Below, piece after piece: positions 7,427 through 15,205 of a stretch of 53,228 nt of DNA. The position numbers were made by a program, and so were the translations under genes. Source of the DNA: a virus; IMG/VR virus record IMGVR_UViG_3300046694_000329, positions 1 to 53,228 of that record; one strand, written 5' to 3'. Under the pieces are notes generated by a model. That model searched no databases. It was given only the letters and a program-made list of their open reading frames with translations, and was not told the origin of the DNA. Numbering within the stretch: position 1 is the first letter of the stretch; each line of letters opens with the position of its first letter.

Positions 7427-7683
7427 CCAAGCCCGCAACGCTACCCAGGATCCCGAATCCGCCGCGGCCCGCGCGGGAGCCGATGTCGAAGATGGAGCAG
7501 GTGTACTTTGCCGTGCTCCTGCACTGGTACAGGCACCGCGACAAGCCGCCGAGCTGTGACGCGCTCGCGGCGCTGTGCCGGCCCGTGAAGTCCAACACTG
7601 CCGTGCGGTCGGCCCTGCTCTCGCTCGAGAGCAAGGGCTACGTGCGGCGCAACGAAAACGGAAGATTCGAGGTGGTCAAGTGA
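7423..7683 (+). CDS. Winged-helix DNA-binding protein, LexA N-terminal-like (86 aa)
   Basis: Residues 21-86 fit a LexA-type winged helix: a first helix (MEQVYFAVLLHWYRH), PPSCDALAALC as helix 2, a recognition-helix candidate SNTAVRSALLSLESKG, and a wing (YVRRNENGRFEV). Unlike LexA there is no peptidase domain, so it would be a simple DNA-binding regulator. The N-terminal 20 residues are Pro-rich. It is coupled by ATGA to the gene before and by GTGA to the membrane protein after. Confidence 0.7.
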   Translation: MTKPATLPRIPNPPRPAREPMSKMEQVYFAVLLHWYRHRDKPPSCDALAALCRPVKSNTAVRSALLSLESKGYVRRNENGRFEVVK

Positions 7684-7850
7684 ACCTGCACAATCTGTCT
7701 GCCGGCGGATGGGTCCTATTCGCGTGGTGCATCATGGTCGGGCTCGCGTTCATTGCGCGCATGCTCACCAGGAACACGCATTGGCTCACGTACCACGTGA
7801 TGCTCACTGCCGCGCTGTGGACGTGGTTTATCTGGCTGGTGACGAAGTGA
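7680..7850 (+). CDS. Small membrane protein with two predicted helices (56 aa)
   Basis: GTG 7680 overlaps the previous stop. Residues 8-28 (Trp/Val/Leu/Ile rich) and 38-54 (LTAALWTWFIWLV) are likely transmembrane segments separated by a short basic loop. It is an unexpected membrane protein inside a replication operon; it may anchor replication to the membrane or act in exclusion, but neither is shown. The overlap on both sides supports translation. Confidence 0.6.
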   Translation: MNLHNLSAGGWVLFAWCIMVGLAFIARMLTRNTHWLTYHVMLTAALWTWFIWLVTK

Positions 7851-8794
7851 AGAAGCCCGCCAAGAAGAAGAGTCAGGCCGACGTGGGCGCCCGCGGCACC
7901 CTCTGGTACTTCGAGCCGCACGAGCTGACGATCGTCGGGCACGACACCGACGAGCAAGAGCACGAGCTGTGCGACCACGAAAGCAACGCCTTCGCGGCCG
8001 AGCGGTACGACGAATACATCCAGTACATGCGCCTGAACGGCATCGACAAGCCGATCATCTTCCGGCGCGAGCCCGGAGGCCGCATCCTGGTCGTCGAGGG
8101 TCGCACGACGACGCGCGTTGCTCGCATCGTGGCTCCGCTGTGGGAGCAGGACCGCAAGGCCGAGGGCGTGAAGGACGCCGAAGATCGCAAGCTCAAGATC
8201 CCCGGCGTGGTCCGTCGCGGCACGGCCGACGAACTGTTCTGCGTGAGTCGCGCGGCGAACCGGCGCCGACCGGGATCCGACAGCGCGCTCGTCGACGCCA
8301 AGTCGCTCGCCCGACTGGTCAACAACGGCGCCACAGAGGAGCAGGCCGCAACGCGGCTCGGCATTGCCCCGTCTCGCGGCAAGCAGCTCCTCGCCGTCCT
8401 GCAGCTCGAGCCCAAGCTACAGCGTCGCGTCGGCGCGGACATCTCGCTCGATGCCGCCGCGAAGCTGGCGAAGATGCCCCGGTCGGAGCAGGTCGCCAAG
8501 CTCGCGCAGATCACCGCCGCCGGAGACAAGCCGACCGCTCGCGCCGTCACGAACAAGGTACGCGAGGCGAGCGGCAAGCCTGCGGTCGAGACGGCGGCAC
8601 AGAAGCTCAAGCGGATCAGTGAGGTTTTTAGTCGACTGGACGGCGAGCCAACACCTCGAGTCGCAGTTGCTCGGTTGCATGCGCTCGATGAAATCCGAGC
8701 CATTCTCTGTCCGCCTACCAACGGAGCGCGTTCGGCACCGCCATTCGCCGAAGATCCCATGGAGGCGTTCGGTTCCGGCGGGTCCAGCGAGTGA
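7847..8794 (+). CDS. ParB/Srx-fold protein with helical DNA-binding part (315 aa)
   Basis: The start at GTG 7847 overlaps the preceding stop. After a Lys-rich start, residues 20-95 contain a ParB-N-like block: a short strand with LTIVG, KPIIFRR and LVVEGRTTTRVA (83-92), the counterpart of the ParB motif V-x-G-x-R-R. Residues ~165-230 have helix-turn-helix character (EEQAATRLGIAPSRGKQLL). Phage ParB-like proteins act in segregation, transcription control or as nucleases/NTPases. Its place just before the primase suggests a replication-initiation or partition role, which is inference. Confidence 0.7.
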   Translation: MKKPAKKKSQADVGARGTLWYFEPHELTIVGHDTDEQEHELCDHESNAFAAERYDEYIQYMRLNGIDKPIIFRREPGGRILVVEGRTTTRVARIVAPLWEQDRKAEGVKDAEDRKLKIPGVVRRGTADELFCVSRAANRRRPGSDSALVDAKSLARLVNNGATEEQAATRLGIAPSRGKQLLAVLQLEPKLQRRVGADISLDAAAKLAKMPRSEQVAKLAQITAAGDKPTARAVTNKVREASGKPAVETAAQKLKRISEVFSRLDGEPTPRVAVARLHALDEIRAILCPPTNGARSAPPFAEDPMEAFGSGGSSE

Positions 8795-10032
8795 CGCTCG
8801 ACCGCGCCGCAGTCCTCGCCGCCCTGCGAGCCGAGGACGTCGTTCAGCATTTTGGCATCGTCGGTCAGTGGCGCGGGCGCTGGTTGCGCTCGCAGCGCTG
8901 CGCTGTCGCCGACGACCATGCCGCCGGATCAATGCCATTTGGTATTGCGCATGACGGAAAATGGCACTGCTGGGCATGCGACCAGGGCGGCGACATTCTC
9001 AAGCTGATCGCGGTCGGTGAGAAGCTCGACATGCGCAACGACTTCCCGCGCATCCTGGAGATCGCTGCCGCGATCGCCGGTGTCGAGGACGACGAGAGCT
9101 TTGGCGCCGTCGATCGGCCGCCGCCCAAGGCGCGTGCCCCGCTGCCGCCGGTGCCCTCGCTGCAAGAGCGCGTGGCGATCGCGCGCAAGCGCGCCGCGTG
9201 GGTGTGGGATCGGCTCTACAAGTGGGACGAGGTTGCGCGCACGACGGAGTGGGGGCAGCCCGGTCGGCACAGTGTCGCTGACCTCTACCTGGGTCGCGAG
9301 CGCAAGCTCGACCCGGTTGTCATCCGCAAGCTCGAGGAGCTGCGCGAAACGCCGATGCGCATCACGCCAGAGCAGGCATGCAAGTCGCCCGAGCTCAAGT
9401 CGCTCTCGTACCTGTTCGCGTTCCCCGGGATCGCGCTGCCCGTGCGCAGCGTCGTCGATGGCGCGCTGGTCGACATCCGTGTGCGCCGATACGAACCGCG
9501 TGCGGATCAGCCGAAGATCATCGGCATGCTGGGCGGCGTCACGACTGGACCCGCCGAGGGCGGCAGGCCGCGCCAGCTGATCGGATGCTACGGCAACCCA
9601 CATTGCATCGATCCTGGACCGTCGCGTACCGTGGTCGTCTGTGAGGGCGCCTTGGACTACCTGACCGGGCTCTGCGTCTGGCCCGACGCCCAGATCCTGG
9701 GCGCGGTCGACGCCGGCTCGCTGTCGCTCGTCGCGGGTCTCGCGGCGCGCGGGCTCGCCGACTACCCCGGCGGCCGGCTCCTAATCGTCGAGCAGAACGA
9801 CGGCATCGGCGCCGCCGCGGACCGCTCAGTCAACGAGGACGTGAACTCGGCGAGCAAGCGCGCGATCCAGATCCTCGGACCCAAGCGCGTGGGCTGGCTG
9901 CCGTGCGACGCGGCGCTGACTGACCCCGCGATCAATCCGATGAATGCGAAGGACCTCAACGACCTCGTGCGCTTCGGGATGGACCCGACGAAGATGGTCC
10001 GCTGGTGGACGGACATGGAGAGTGCCGCATGA
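8791..10032 (+). CDS. DnaG-type primase (413 aa)
   Basis: The N-terminus carries a CHC2-type zinc finger with Cys37, His43, Cys60 and Cys63 (WHCWACDQGGD). The Toprim domain follows the sequence TVVVCEGALDYLTGL, with Glu285 and Asp289. A second Toprim motif reads LLIVEQNDGIG (331-340), where the usual D-x-D has only the second Asp clearly in place. It makes RNA primers for the lagging strand together with the DnaB-like helicase encoded at 11562. GTG 8791 overlaps the ParB-like gene's stop. Length is shorter than bacterial DnaG, as usual in phages. Confidence 0.85.
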   Translation: MTLDRAAVLAALRAEDVVQHFGIVGQWRGRWLRSQRCAVADDHAAGSMPFGIAHDGKWHCWACDQGGDILKLIAVGEKLDMRNDFPRILEIAAAIAGVEDDESFGAVDRPPPKARAPLPPVPSLQERVAIARKRAAWVWDRLYKWDEVARTTEWGQPGRHSVADLYLGRERKLDPVVIRKLEELRETPMRITPEQACKSPELKSLSYLFAFPGIALPVRSVVDGALVDIRVRRYEPRADQPKIIGMLGGVTTGPAEGGRPRQLIGCYGNPHCIDPGPSRTVVVCEGALDYLTGLCVWPDAQILGAVDAGSLSLVAGLAARGLADYPGGRLLIVEQNDGIGAAADRSVNEDVNSASKRAIQILGPKRVGWLPCDAALTDPAINPMNAKDLNDLVRFGMDPTKMVRWWTDMESAA

Positions 10033-10190
10033 GTCCGGGCCTCGCCGAGGGATGGGTTCGGGCATTCGCAACCTGGCTCAAGCAATGGGCATCGGATCGA
10101 GATCTGGATCCGGCATGGCGCCAGGCTTACAAGTTTGGCTTTCGCGCCGGATGGCGCGCCGCCATGCGGTCCAGCCGGAGATTTCGATGA
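10029..10190 (+). CDS. Small basic/aromatic protein (53 aa)
   Basis: ATG 10029 overlaps the primase stop (ATGA). The product has many Trp, Arg and Phe residues in two predicted helices. No family is recognised. Position between primase and later replication genes, with overlaps on both sides, supports it as a real but unassigned gene. Confidence 0.5.
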   Translation: MSPGLAEGWVRAFATWLKQWASDRDLDPAWRQAYKFGFRAGWRAAMRSSRRFR

Positions 10191-10432
10191 ACGTGGTGTA
10201 TCTCGTCGTGCTACAGGACAAAGAGATGTTCGGTGAGCCGGACGTCGGTATGGCAATCGTTGCCGACGAGGACGTCTATGCGGCCGAGAAGCGAGCGGAG
10301 AGCGTCGGGCGCAATATGGAGGGCGAGATGCGGGCGGCGGGTCGCTGTCGATGCGTTGCGTTCGTGCGGCCCGTGGCCACCGACACCAGCTATCGCATCG
10401 GTTCTCTGATTCGTGCGGCGAGGTCGGCGTGA
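10187..10432 (+). CDS. Hypothetical protein (81 aa)
   Basis: ATG 10187 has GGAG 7 bases upstream and overlaps the preceding stop. The N-terminal 35 residues alternate hydrophobic and polar in a beta-strand manner (NVVYLVVLQD), followed by a helix with EKRAESVGR. This looks like a small ferredoxin-like alpha/beta domain. Function is unknown. Confidence 0.6.
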   Translation: MNVVYLVVLQDKEMFGEPDVGMAIVADEDVYAAEKRAESVGRNMEGEMRAAGRCRCVAFVRPVATDTSYRIGSLIRAARSA

Positions 10433-10719
10433 CCCGCTCCGAACTCGCGCTCAACCTTCGCATCCAGCTGCTCGAGGTGCTCTCGCCCGACGCCCGCTGC
10501 GCGCACTGCGGTCGCTTCGTCGCGCTCGAGGACGCCGAGATCGATCACCCGCGCGGGCGCACGTGGTGCGGCCGGCGCCTGAACTTCCTCGACCGCATCC
10601 GCAAGCAGTGGCGCGAGTGGCGCGCCGGCGTCGAGCTGCAGGCCGCGTGTCGAAGCTGCAACGCGAGTGACGGTGCGCGCCTGCGCGGCCGGCGCCGCTA
10701 CGAGGTCGCGTACCGATGA
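10429..10719 (+). CDS. HNH-like zinc-binding endonuclease candidate (96 aa)
   Basis: A Cys-x2-Cys pair (CAHCG, ~25-28) is followed by a Glu-Ile-Asp-His-Pro-Arg-Gly segment and a second pair CRSCN. This order, C-x2-C ... DH ... C-x2-CN, is that of small HNH nucleases with a structural zinc. The last Asn is the usual HNH Asn position. It could nick or process phage DNA near packaging or recombination. The final HNH His is not obvious, so activity is uncertain. Confidence 0.6.
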   Translation: MTRSELALNLRIQLLEVLSPDARCAHCGRFVALEDAEIDHPRGRTWCGRRLNFLDRIRKQWREWRAGVELQAACRSCNASDGARLRGRRRYEVAYR

Positions 10720-10892
10720 GCGGCAACGGCAAGATTCGCCGCGAGACCTCCGCGCAGACCGCGGAGAACTTTTTTCGACTGCGCCGCAATCGGCGCCGCG
10801 CGTATCACCCACATATCGCCTGTTGCCCGCGCTTTGTGTGGGGCGACGGCACGCACGACCTGAGCTGCGAGAAGTTCGAGCACAAGAAATGA
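10716..10892 (+). CDS. Small basic Cys-containing protein (58 aa)
   Basis: ATG 10716 overlaps the preceding stop. The N-terminal half is basic (RLRRNRRR), then come a CC pair, a Trp-Gly-Asp-Gly segment and a single Cys. It could be a tiny metal-binding nucleic-acid protein. It is followed by an ATGA overlap with the SLOG-like gene. No family is recognised. Confidence 0.5.
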   Translation: MSGNGKIRRETSAQTAENFFRLRRNRRRAYHPHIACCPRFVWGDGTHDLSCEKFEHKK

Positions 10893-11386
10893 CCAGCGTG
10901 CGGACGATCATCTCCGGCGCACAAACCGGAGCCGACCGGGGCGCGCTCGAGGCCGCGCACGACCTCGGCCTGAGGCGCGGAGGATGGGCGCCCTGGGGCT
11001 GGCGTTCCGAGGACGGCGAGATTCCGCTCTGGTACCGGACCGGCATGACGGAGAACGGAAGCCCGGCGTACCGGGTCAGGACTCGCGCCAACGTCGAGGT
11101 CAGTGGCGGCACGCTGATCCTGTCGCTGGGCGAGCTAACGCACGACAGCGGATCCATGTTGACCGCGAATCTGGCGCGCCGGATCGGCAAGCCTCATCTC
11201 CACATGTTCTTGCCGCTGTGGCAGATCGCGATCGATGCCGTTCGATTCTGGCTGACCGAGCACAGCATCCGCACGCTCAACGTCGCCGGGCCGAGGGAAT
11301 CAAGAGAGCCCGGTGTGCAGGCAGCCACGCGCGCGGCGCTCGTCAAGATCCTGCGCGCGGATGACGGGTTCGGGTGGGATCCGTGA
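10889..11386 (+). CDS. YpsA/MoCo-carrier-like protein of the SLOG superfamily (165 aa)
   Basis: The N-terminus IISGAQTGADRGALEAA is the hallmark of the putative molybdenum-cofactor-carrier/YpsA group of the SLOG (Rossmann-like) superfamily. It is followed by a GGWAPWG loop, SEDGEIP, a Tyr-x-x-Arg-Thr-x-x-Asn-Val segment and the strand GGTLILSLG. The family binds nucleotides or nucleotide-derived ligands, and some members sit in defence or signalling contexts. In a phage it may sense or sequester a nucleotide signal (inference). ATG 10889 overlaps the upstream stop. Confidence 0.75.
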   Translation: MTSVRTIISGAQTGADRGALEAAHDLGLRRGGWAPWGWRSEDGEIPLWYRTGMTENGSPAYRVRTRANVEVSGGTLILSLGELTHDSGSMLTANLARRIGKPHLHMFLPLWQIAIDAVRFWLTEHSIRTLNVAGPRESREPGVQAATRAALVKILRADDGFGWDP

Positions 11387-11565
11387 GCTACTGCCCTCCA
11401 CACACAGACGTTCCCGCTCGGTTGGTTCGCTTTACGTGCCCACGCTGCAAGGCGCAGCACTTCAAAATGATGGAGATGAAGGTCGGCGCCGTTCGCGAGG
11501 CCTGCATCGACTGCATCGAGAGCAACTACCGCGTTCCCCGGGAAGAGATCGAGGAGCACTGGTGA
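11383..11565 (+). CDS. Zinc-ribbon protein (60 aa)
   Basis: GTG 11383 overlaps the previous stop. CPRC (residues ~19-22) and CIDC (~42-45), separated by ~20 residues, form a four-Cys zinc ribbon. Such small phage ribbons bind nucleic acid or partner proteins. It lies immediately before the helicase gene, with a GTGA overlap. Confidence 0.6.
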   Translation: MSYCPPHTDVPARLVRFTCPRCKAQHFKMMEMKVGAVREACIDCIESNYRVPREEIEEHW

Positions 11566-12860
11566 CGATCGCCGAGGAGGAATTCGGCGGCGACCCCGCG
11601 CCGGACAACGTGATCCCGTTCCCGGCGATGCGTCCGAACGAGAAGCTGTCCGAGGCGTGGGCCAAGGAAGTCGAGGCATTCAACCGCAAGAACGGGAAGA
11701 AGCATCAGTTTGTCTCGCCGATCGATGTCGTCGGAGACCTGATCAAGATGCGCGGCATGCCGGTGCAGCCGTGGAGCCCGGCCTGGCCCGAACTCGGCCG
11801 GCGCTGCCGGACGTACGTCGGCGAGTGCAACGCGTTCGTTGGCGCGATCGGCGGAGGCAAAACGCAGTGGGGAGTGCAGCACGCGCTGGCCGTGTCGGGC
11901 GCCGGCCTGCCGGTCATCTGGGCCAACCTCGAGCTGGGCAAGGAGCAGCTGATCTCGCGCATCCTGGGCAACATGAACGGCGAGCATGCCTACCAGGTGC
12001 TCGACGGCTGGCCCGAGTCACGCATCCGGCACCAGATCTCCGCCGTCACCGACATGTGGCACTTCTGCGATCGGTACGACGATCCCGAGCAGCAGATCGG
12101 CGCCATCCGCGACCTGATCGAGATCGTCTGGCGCGTGTACCGGTTGCCGCCGCTATTCGTGGTCGACCACATCGGTCAGCTGATCTGCGAGAGCGACAAC
12201 ATCCGCGGCGAGATGCTCCGCTACGGAAAGCGTTTCGAGAAGATTGCGCTCGAGACCCGGTCATGGGGATTGCTCCTCGCGCAGGGCACGAAGTCCGGCC
12301 AGCAGCTCCTGACCGGGAAGATCGAGATCGACAGCGCCGCCGACGCGATCGGCGCCGCTGCCGAGTCCAGCATCATGCAACAGGTCTGCAGCAACGTGAT
12401 CGTGTCGCAGCTCTACAAAGAGGACGACGCGATGGTGCTCGAGGGCCGCTCTCTGCTCGCGAAGTGCCGCTGGACCGGGCTCGAGACGCAGCTCGGCTCG
12501 TCGTACTCGAAGCCCGGCGGCGTGTGGAGCGAGCTGGGCCACCTGCCGCCCACGCCGAATGAGACGAAGGCCGCCGAGGAGGCCGAGAAGAAGGACAAGC
12601 ACCGGACTACGCCAGCGCGCAGCAAGCAGGAGATCCGCGCGGAGATGTCCAGCTCGCGCGCCGAGGCCGGCGACGCCAAGCGCAAGGCGCTGGTCCTCGC
12701 GGCCATCCGGGCCGGCGGCGTGCTCGGCGCACCCAACCAGGTCGTGCGTGATGTGCGCGGCGTGGGCCGTGGCAGCCAGCTGGCGTCCTATCTGCGCGAG
12801 CTTGAAGAGTCCGGCGTCGTCGAGCGCGTCGGCGACCGCTGGCGCGTAGTCTCTACATGA
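11562..12860 (+). CDS. DnaB-like replicative helicase (432 aa)
   Basis: A RecA-fold domain starts with Walker A GAIGGGKT (94-101); a strand VIWANLELGKEQ follows, then Walker B PLFVVDHIGQL with Asp202, and a DnaB-like arginine/glutamine-rich loop (LLLAQGTKSGQQ). The first ~80 residues are too short for a full DnaB N-terminal domain. Residues ~350-432 hold a charged linker and a winged-helix-like domain (ALVLAAIRAGG...YLRELEESGVVERVGDRW), an unusual C-terminal addition. With the primase upstream it supplies the replication fork motor. GTG 11562 overlaps the zinc-ribbon stop. Confidence 0.85.
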   Translation: MTIAEEEFGGDPAPDNVIPFPAMRPNEKLSEAWAKEVEAFNRKNGKKHQFVSPIDVVGDLIKMRGMPVQPWSPAWPELGRRCRTYVGECNAFVGAIGGGKTQWGVQHALAVSGAGLPVIWANLELGKEQLISRILGNMNGEHAYQVLDGWPESRIRHQISAVTDMWHFCDRYDDPEQQIGAIRDLIEIVWRVYRLPPLFVVDHIGQLICESDNIRGEMLRYGKRFEKIALETRSWGLLLAQGTKSGQQLLTGKIEIDSAADAIGAAAESSIMQQVCSNVIVSQLYKEDDAMVLEGRSLLAKCRWTGLETQLGSSYSKPGGVWSELGHLPPTPNETKAAEEAEKKDKHRTTPARSKQEIRAEMSSSRAEAGDAKRKALVLAAIRAGGVLGAPNQVVRDVRGVGRGSQLASYLRELEESGVVERVGDRWRVVST

Positions 12861-12879
12861 TTTGGTAGTACCGGCGCTG

Positions 12880-12895
12880 CGCGAGATGACTCGCG
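12880..12895 (+). other. Hairpin between helicase gene and exported-protein gene
   Basis: CGCGAG and CTCGCG pair perfectly around ATGA in the 67-base gap. No T-tract follows, so it may be a U-less terminator for the replication operon, an operator, or part of the leader of gene 12928. Confidence 0.35.
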
Positions 12896-12927
12896 GTCGC
12901 CGTAGCTGACAGCCAATGGAGACGGAC

Positions 12928-13521
12928 ATGAAGACCACACTGCTCGCGTTGTTATTGACCGTATGCGCCTATACACAAGTGACCACAGCCTCGACCGGAG
13001 AACAGGACATCTGTACACCCAACCCGGACACCTGTCCGGGCGGGCATCCCATAAACCCCAAGCAATACACCGTCAACCAACTGAAGCGCGCAGCGACAAC
13101 AAACGGAGTCACGATTACCGCGACCCCGGTCGCCGCTTGCAACGCGATCAGCTGTTGGGCGACGGGAAATTGGAACGAATGGGACTTTGTTCGCGCTGAC
13201 TGCTACGACTTCACTGCGGTCGCGTGGTGTGATTTCCAGGAGTGCAACGGCATCATGGATCCCGACGGAACGCTGGCGAACTATGAGTGCCACGACCTTC
13301 CACCACTTGAGCTCTCCGCCGGACCATCTGTCATCGCGCCCGAGCTATGCCAGGACGGCCACGATTGCTCACACCTGCCGCCGACGTGCGCTGAGCTGGG
13401 CTGCCCATATGCCCCATCCGGGACAAGCTGGACCTGGACGTCGTGCCCGCAAAGTCAGCAACTCTGTTGGTGTTGGGCAAACACGGGATACGCGCAGCAA
13501 TGCGCTCACTTCACCGACTGA
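12928..13521 (+). CDS. Exported Cys- and Trp-rich protein (197 aa)
   Basis: ATG 12928 is chosen over ATG 12916 because GGAG lies 6 bases upstream of it. Residues 1-22 form a signal peptide. The mature protein has about 20 Cys and many Trp, Asn and Thr, so it is likely to be disulfide-bonded outside the cytoplasm. No family is recognised. Base composition is less GC-rich than in its neighbours, with AT-rich wobble positions at the start, which suggests a recently acquired moron. It ends directly against the convergent structural gene with no terminator space. Confidence 0.65.
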   Translation: MKTTLLALLLTVCAYTQVTTASTGEQDICTPNPDTCPGGHPINPKQYTVNQLKRAATTNGVTITATPVAACNAISCWATGNWNEWDFVRADCYDFTAVAWCDFQECNGIMDPDGTLANYECHDLPPLELSAGPSVIAPELCQDGHDCSHLPPTCAELGCPYAPSGTSWTWTSCPQSQQLCWCWANTGYAQQCAHFTD

Positions 13522-14133
13522 CTACTGGTTGTCGCGGCGCCGGTAGTCGATGTTCACGGTCAGCTGCCAGGTCAGGAGCGCGTCGAACGCGGCCGGGTTG
13601 GACACGACGAGGATCTCGCCCGGGTCCAGGTACAGCGCGGCGCCGTTGAGTAGCTCCCAGGTCTCGTAGACCAGCCGGTTTCCGGCCGCGCCGCCGCCGA
13701 CCAGATCGAAGGTCGCCAGAGGAACCGTGCCGCGAGTGAACGCGCCGACCGTGAGCCCGGCGGTCGCCCCAATGCGCGCCACGTCGCCGATGAGTCCGGT
13801 GTCGAGCCCCTGGTCCTTCGTGCGCTTGGGCAGCGGGGTCAGTGCCGTGCCCCCGGTCGGCATGGCCTGGGCATTATTCGAGCCCCTGAACAGCTGCAGC
13901 GCCCGGCCGGAGGCGATGGGCGTTGCGCTGGCCACGATCGCCGTGAAGATCATCTGCAGGCCCTCGATCTCCACGGGACCGCGCCGCAGCACGTTCGGGT
14001 TCACCGTCAGCGCCGCGTCGGCGACCGCGCCCATCGCGAACACCAGGGAGTTGGCGGCAAGGGCCGCCGCCATGGTCCCGGTCGAGCCGGTGAGCGACCA
14101 CGCCTGACCACAGAATCCGTTGCCGTTGTCCAT
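13522..14133 (-). CDS. Putative virion-associated structural protein (~203 aa)
   Basis: The sequence is Ala/Gly/Thr/Leu rich with beta-strand periodicity and no Cys after the first residues, as in minor phage surface or fibre proteins. It has SLTGSTGTMAAALAANSLVFAMG near the N-terminus and a C-terminal YETWELLNG...PGEILVVSNP block that resembles a jelly-roll or collar-type decoration domain. ATG 14133 or GTG 14139 could be the start; neither has a clear ribosome site. It lies downstream of the tail operon but is separated from it by rightward genes. Confidence 0.5.
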   Translation of the reverse strand: MDNGNGFCGQAWSLTGSTGTMAAALAANSLVFAMGAVADAALTVNPNVLRRGPVEIEGLQMIFTAIVASATPIASGRALQLFRGSNNAQAMPTGGTALTPLPKRTKDQGLDTGLIGDVARIGATAGLTVGAFTRGTVPLATFDLVGGGAAGNRLVYETWELLNGAALYLDPGEILVVSNPAAFDALLTWQLTVNIDYRRRDNQ

Positions 14134-14152
14134 ATCCACGGTTTACACGGGT

Positions 14153-14254
14153 TCAGCCAAGGATAGCAATCACCTGCATCACGACGAGGGTGACGGCGCA
14201 GGCCGTGCCCAGGACGATCACCGCCCACCAAGCTGCATCCTGCGGTGCCTTCAT
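14153..14254 (-). CDS. Possible single-span membrane peptide (33 aa)
   Basis: A short minus-strand frame (ATG 14254; another ATG at 14266) encodes a Trp-flanked hydrophobic helix of ~24 residues after MKAPQD. It lies 14 bases upstream of the structural gene on the same strand, and could be a small holin or a chance frame. Confidence 0.3.
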   Translation of the reverse strand: MKAPQDAAWWAVIVLGTACAVTLVVMQVIAILG

Positions 14255-14306
14255 GTCGGTCCACATTGCACGAACCAAGGACGAGCGCAACGGGTACGCT
14301 GGCCGC

Positions 14307-14714
14307 ATGACGGTTGGATTCCTCACCCATCCGCTCGGCGAGCGCGATGCCGACTGGGGATCCGCGCGAGGCAACAACCTCGCGAATGCTATGCTGTGGT
14401 TCAGGTTCCTTAAGGATGCCACCCGCTGGGCGATCTGTTTCCCGGCGATGGCCTACATCGCGGCCGTAGACGACATCTGGCATCGTCCATCCATGATCAC
14501 CGACGCGGTGGAGATCATGGAGCGCTGCGATGTCCTGATCGTGGTCGGCGACCACATCTCTCCGCACATGCGCATCGAGATCGCGCATGCGCGGGGCATG
14601 ACCAAACCGATTCCGGTGATCGATCTGATCGACCTCGGGTCCTCTCCGCCGTTCATGAAGACCGATGAGACCGCGAGCGAGATTCGCCGGCGAGCGGCGG
14701 CGCTGGGTCTATGA
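14307..14714 (+). CDS. Deoxyribosyltransferase-like / DUF4406-type protein, paralogue of 5042 (135 aa)
   Basis: It starts with a beta strand (VGFLTHPLG), then a helix containing NNLANAMLWFRFLKD, CFPAMAYIAAVDD, a helix, IMERCDVLIVVGD, and a final His/Ala-Glu-Ile-Ala-His-Ala-Arg segment, the layout of small nucleoside-deoxyribosyltransferase-like proteins. It shares the RWA/CF-P and ERCD-LIV-GD pattern with gene 5042-5602. A TACGCT box lies 6 bases before the ATG and no ribosome site is seen, so the mRNA may be leaderless. It is coupled to the 57-residue gene that follows. Confidence 0.6.
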   Translation: MTVGFLTHPLGERDADWGSARGNNLANAMLWFRFLKDATRWAICFPAMAYIAAVDDIWHRPSMITDAVEIMERCDVLIVVGDHISPHMRIEIAHARGMTKPIPVIDLIDLGSSPPFMKTDETASEIRRRAAALGL

Positions 14715-14884
14715 TCGAGGACGGCATCCCGACTCCCGAGACCCCGCGACCGGGTTCCTCGTTGCTATCCGGGCCGCACACCATCGAGATCGATCTCGCG
14801 GACGCCGGCACGATGGGGGACTTCCTCGAAGCGCTCGCGTTCATCCTGCGAGCTCGCCGGCGCGTGCGTATCACGATCGAGTAG
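14711..14884 (+). CDS. Small hypothetical protein (57 aa)
   Basis: ATG 14711 overlaps the previous TGA. The N-terminal third is Pro/Thr rich; the rest has a Thr-Ile-Glu-Ile-Asp-Leu strand, a helix and a basic strand (RRRVRITIE). The stop abuts the stop of the convergent gene at 14885. No family is recognised. Confidence 0.5.
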   Translation: MIEDGIPTPETPRPGSSLLSGPHTIEIDLADAGTMGDFLEALAFILRARRRVRITIE

Positions 14885-15064
14885 CTACCGGCGTCGGCCG
14901 CCGCGCGTGCCCCAGCCCCGGATCGGTCCACCGCCGCCCGGCGTGTTGTTCTGATCCTGCAGCTGCAGCGCGAGGTCGGTCTCGAACGCCCGGCGCTGCG
15001 CGTCCACGTTGTTCTGGTCGCACAGGATGCGGATGTTGTTGTTGGGCGGCAGCACGTAGGACAT
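14885..15064 (-). CDS. Small protein with Gly/Arg-rich tail (59 aa)
   Basis: ATG 15064 follows a GTAGG run by 7 bases. The first 40 residues are Asn/Gln/Asp rich; the last 20 are a flexible Gly/Arg tail (GGGGPIRGWG and RGGRRR). It could be a nucleic-acid-binding or virion-associated peptide. A longer upstream frame is a shadow. It diverges from the RHH-like gene at 15212. Confidence 0.45.
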   Translation of the reverse strand: MSYVLPPNNNIRILCDQNNVDAQRRAFETDLALQLQDQNNTPGGGGPIRGWGTRGGRRR

Positions 15065-15088
15065 GCGCCAGCCTACCACCCCCGAAGA

Positions 15089-15121
15089 CCAACGCCCCGG
15101 ATGTTCAGTCCAGGGCGTTGG
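15089..15121. other. Strong stem-loop in divergent intergenic region
   Basis: CCAACGCCC (15089-15097) pairs with GGGCGTTGG (15113-15121); one mismatch later GGA pairs with TCC, giving a 12-bp helix around TGTTCAG. Neither side has a T-run, and genes diverge from here, so a terminator is unlikely. It may be an operator or a leader structure of gene 14885-15064. Confidence 0.45.
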
Positions 15122-15161
15122 CGACCCACAACCACCGCGATCAGGATGACAACTCGCCACG

Positions 15162-15205
15162 CTTGAGTCAAGCATGTTGACTTTGATGCAATCTGCATCT
15201 ACGGT
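15162..15205 (+). promoter_or_regulatory. Promoter with internal operator upstream of RHH-like gene
   Basis: TTGACT (15177-15182) and TACGGT (15200-15205) are spaced by 17 bases. Between them lies the perfect dyad GATGCA-ATC-TGCATC (15185-15199), and just upstream CTTGAGTCAAG (15162-15172) is an 11-bp palindrome. The -10 is 6 bases from the ATG at 15212 with no ribosome site, which suggests a leaderless, self-repressed gene. Confidence 0.55.

Noticed and set aside
15089-15121. Intrinsic terminator
   Set aside because: No T-run on either strand and genes diverge from this site.
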